DNA from: Mesorhizobium sp.
GTDB lineage: Bacteria > Pseudomonadota > Alphaproteobacteria > Rhizobiales > Rhizobiaceae
Reading direction: 5' to 3'
Length of the DNA: 64,000 nt
NCBI RefSeq assembly: GCF_017306585.1
Contig: NZ_JAFKIC010000106.1
Span: forward strand, 62,001 to 126,000
Part shown: positions 63,216 through 64,000 of the stretch, in pieces
Numbering within the stretch: position 1 is the stretch's first letter
Layout of the letters: every line of letters starts with the position of its first letter
The notes under the pieces: generated by a model
Told to the model about the DNA's origin: nothing
Databases searched by the model: none
What the model saw: only the letters and a program-made list of their open reading frames with translations
Made by a program: the position numbers and the translations under genes

Positions 63216-64000
63216 TCACGCGCTTCGCTTTGCGGCCTCCCCATTCGCCCTGAGCGCCGCCATCAGCATCGGCCCGAGCCCGAATTCACCACGCGCCGCC
63301 TTGCGGCTGAGATCGCGCAGATAGCCGCCGGGCGAGGTGATGTGCTCGGCCCGCTCCAGGATGCAGGCGACCGCAATCGCGGCATTCTCCGGCCCCATCA
63401 CCTCGCAAGCCTCCTGATAGGCCGACGGGCTGACCCCGAGCGCCGATCGGACGGTTACGGCGGCCGTCATCAGCTCGCGCCAACTCTCGATCCGGCCGCC
63501 GGCCGCGTAGTCGGCAATCTGCGGGCAGGCCCTCAACACCAGTGGCAACGGGTAAGCTTTCAAAGGCTCGGCAGTCCGGTTCGGTTTCGGGCTCGGCATC
63601 TCGCCCTGCTCTTTTTCGGAGCGAGGTTCAAGTTCATGGAAGGATTCGGGTTTTGAATTCTGTATGTGACGACTGCCATGGCTGTCATTGACACCCGTTT
63701 TTTCTGCTTTTACCTGAATTTCCAGTCGGTTGATGATTTCCTCACGCAAAAGCGCCATTTCTTCGAGCACCGCATCGACGTCCTGACGACGAGGAGAGCG
63801 CGGCAGACGGGCCAGGAGCGCAATGTACATCGCCTCGATCGCCTCCCAATCGCCATCCGCGCCCTCGTCCATGGCGGCTGAGATCAGCTTGCGAACGTCA
63901 CGGCGGCAAAGCGACAACGCCTCTTTCGCGCGCTTGAATTGAAGACGCTCGGCAGCGACCTGTTGCGCCAGGCTGGCCAACTCGCTCGCACGGGCGAGCA
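63216..64000 (-). CDS. repC: Replication protein RepC, C-terminal part (gene runs off the window)
   Basis: The sequence matches RepC of repABC plasmids: L-S-L-C-R-R-D-V-R-K-L-I, then a linker, and the conserved L-x-A-C-P-x-I-A-D-Y and G-E-F-G-L-G-P-M-L-M-A-L end. The frame stays open through 64000, so the start is beyond the right edge and the TTG at 63980 is only an apparent start. RepC is the replication initiator of rhizobial plasmids; repA and repB, if present, lie outside the window. Confidence 0.93.
   Translation of the reverse strand, partial: LARASELASLAQQVAAERLQFKRAKEALSLCRRDVRKLISAAMDEGADGDWEAIEAMYIALLARLPRSPRRQDVDAVLEEMALLREEIINRLEIQVKAEKTGVNDSHGSRHIQNSKPESFHELEPRSEKEQGEMPSPKPNRTAEPLKAYPLPLVLRACPQIADYAAGGRIESWRELMTAAVTVRSALGVSPSAYQEACEVMGPENAAIAVACILERAEHITSPGGYLRDLSRKAARGEFGLGPMLMAALRANGEAAKRSA

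Noticed and set aside
1-64000. CRISPR array
   Set aside because: No regular repeat-spacer pattern was seen on reading either strand.
1-64000. tRNA or rRNA genes
   Set aside because: No cloverleaf or rRNA-like stretch was recognised by eye; a tRNA scan was not possible here.

Overview
The window looks like part of a large repABC-type plasmid from an alphaproteobacterium of the Rhizobiaceae (Rhizobium, Ensifer, Agrobacterium, Shinella or a relative). The reasons are a VirB/VirD4-type conjugation operon at the left edge, a RepC C-terminal half running off the right edge, a relaxase/MobC pair, a VirC1-like ParA ATPase, a decayed DUF1612/HTH gene typical of repABC plasmids, and high GC. The genus cannot be fixed from the sequence alone.

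Layout. (1) 1-6064: virB8, virB9, virB10, virB11 and virD4, each overlapping the next by 4 nt. (2) 6150-21295: twelve minus-strand catabolic genes in a probable single long operon: CaiB-type CoA-transferase, TetR regulator, class I aminotransferase, ThDP enzyme, aldehyde dehydrogenase, heterotetrameric sarcosine oxidase soxBDAG, a Cys/Met-metabolism PLP enzyme, ETF-ubiquinone oxidoreductase and an SDR. (3) 21559-28142: a polar amino acid ABC transporter, a divergent TetR, two periplasmic binding proteins and a class III (omega) aminotransferase. (4) 28361-32866: acyl-CoA dehydrogenase, fused enoyl-CoA hydratase/3-hydroxyacyl-CoA dehydrogenase, and thiolase. (5) 33013-37408 (minus): GltB-like FMN protein, class IV aminotransferase, etfA and etfB; then a second TetR paralogous to the first. 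(6) 38657-44124: an HcnABC-like amino acid dehydrogenase and an ABC importer that has no ATPase gene. (7) 44140-50381: a second aldehyde dehydrogenase gene cut by a 4.8-kb IS66-type unit that itself contains an IS110-family element. (8) 50412-56254: LysR, GMC oxidoreductase, Asp/Glu-racemase-like protein and a second ThDP enzyme. (9) 56374-64000: plasmid maintenance and transfer: DUF1612 pseudogene, XRE regulator, relaxase, MobC, candidate oriT, VirC1/VirC2-like pair and partial repC.

How the genes may work together. A near-palindromic 26-bp site occurs three times: upstream of the CoA-transferase operon, the beta-oxidation operon and etfBA. Two paralogous TetR proteins with almost the same recognition helix lie inside or next to these units. 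This suggests a dedicated regulon that activates an acid to its CoA thioester, oxidises it, and passes electrons through ETF and ETF-QO to quinone. Transporters, aminotransferases, amine oxidases and aldehyde dehydrogenases would feed it. The substrate is not shown by the sequence; an omega-amino acid or a secondary amine leading to a dicarboxylate is my inference.

The most notable non-coding features are the three operator copies, a candidate IS110 bridge RNA with two guide-loop-like internal loops, a textbook-like oriT (hairpin plus CTATCCTG^CC nick core), and the IS66 insertion with an 8-bp duplication whose exact removal would restore an intact 476-codon dehydrogenase gene.
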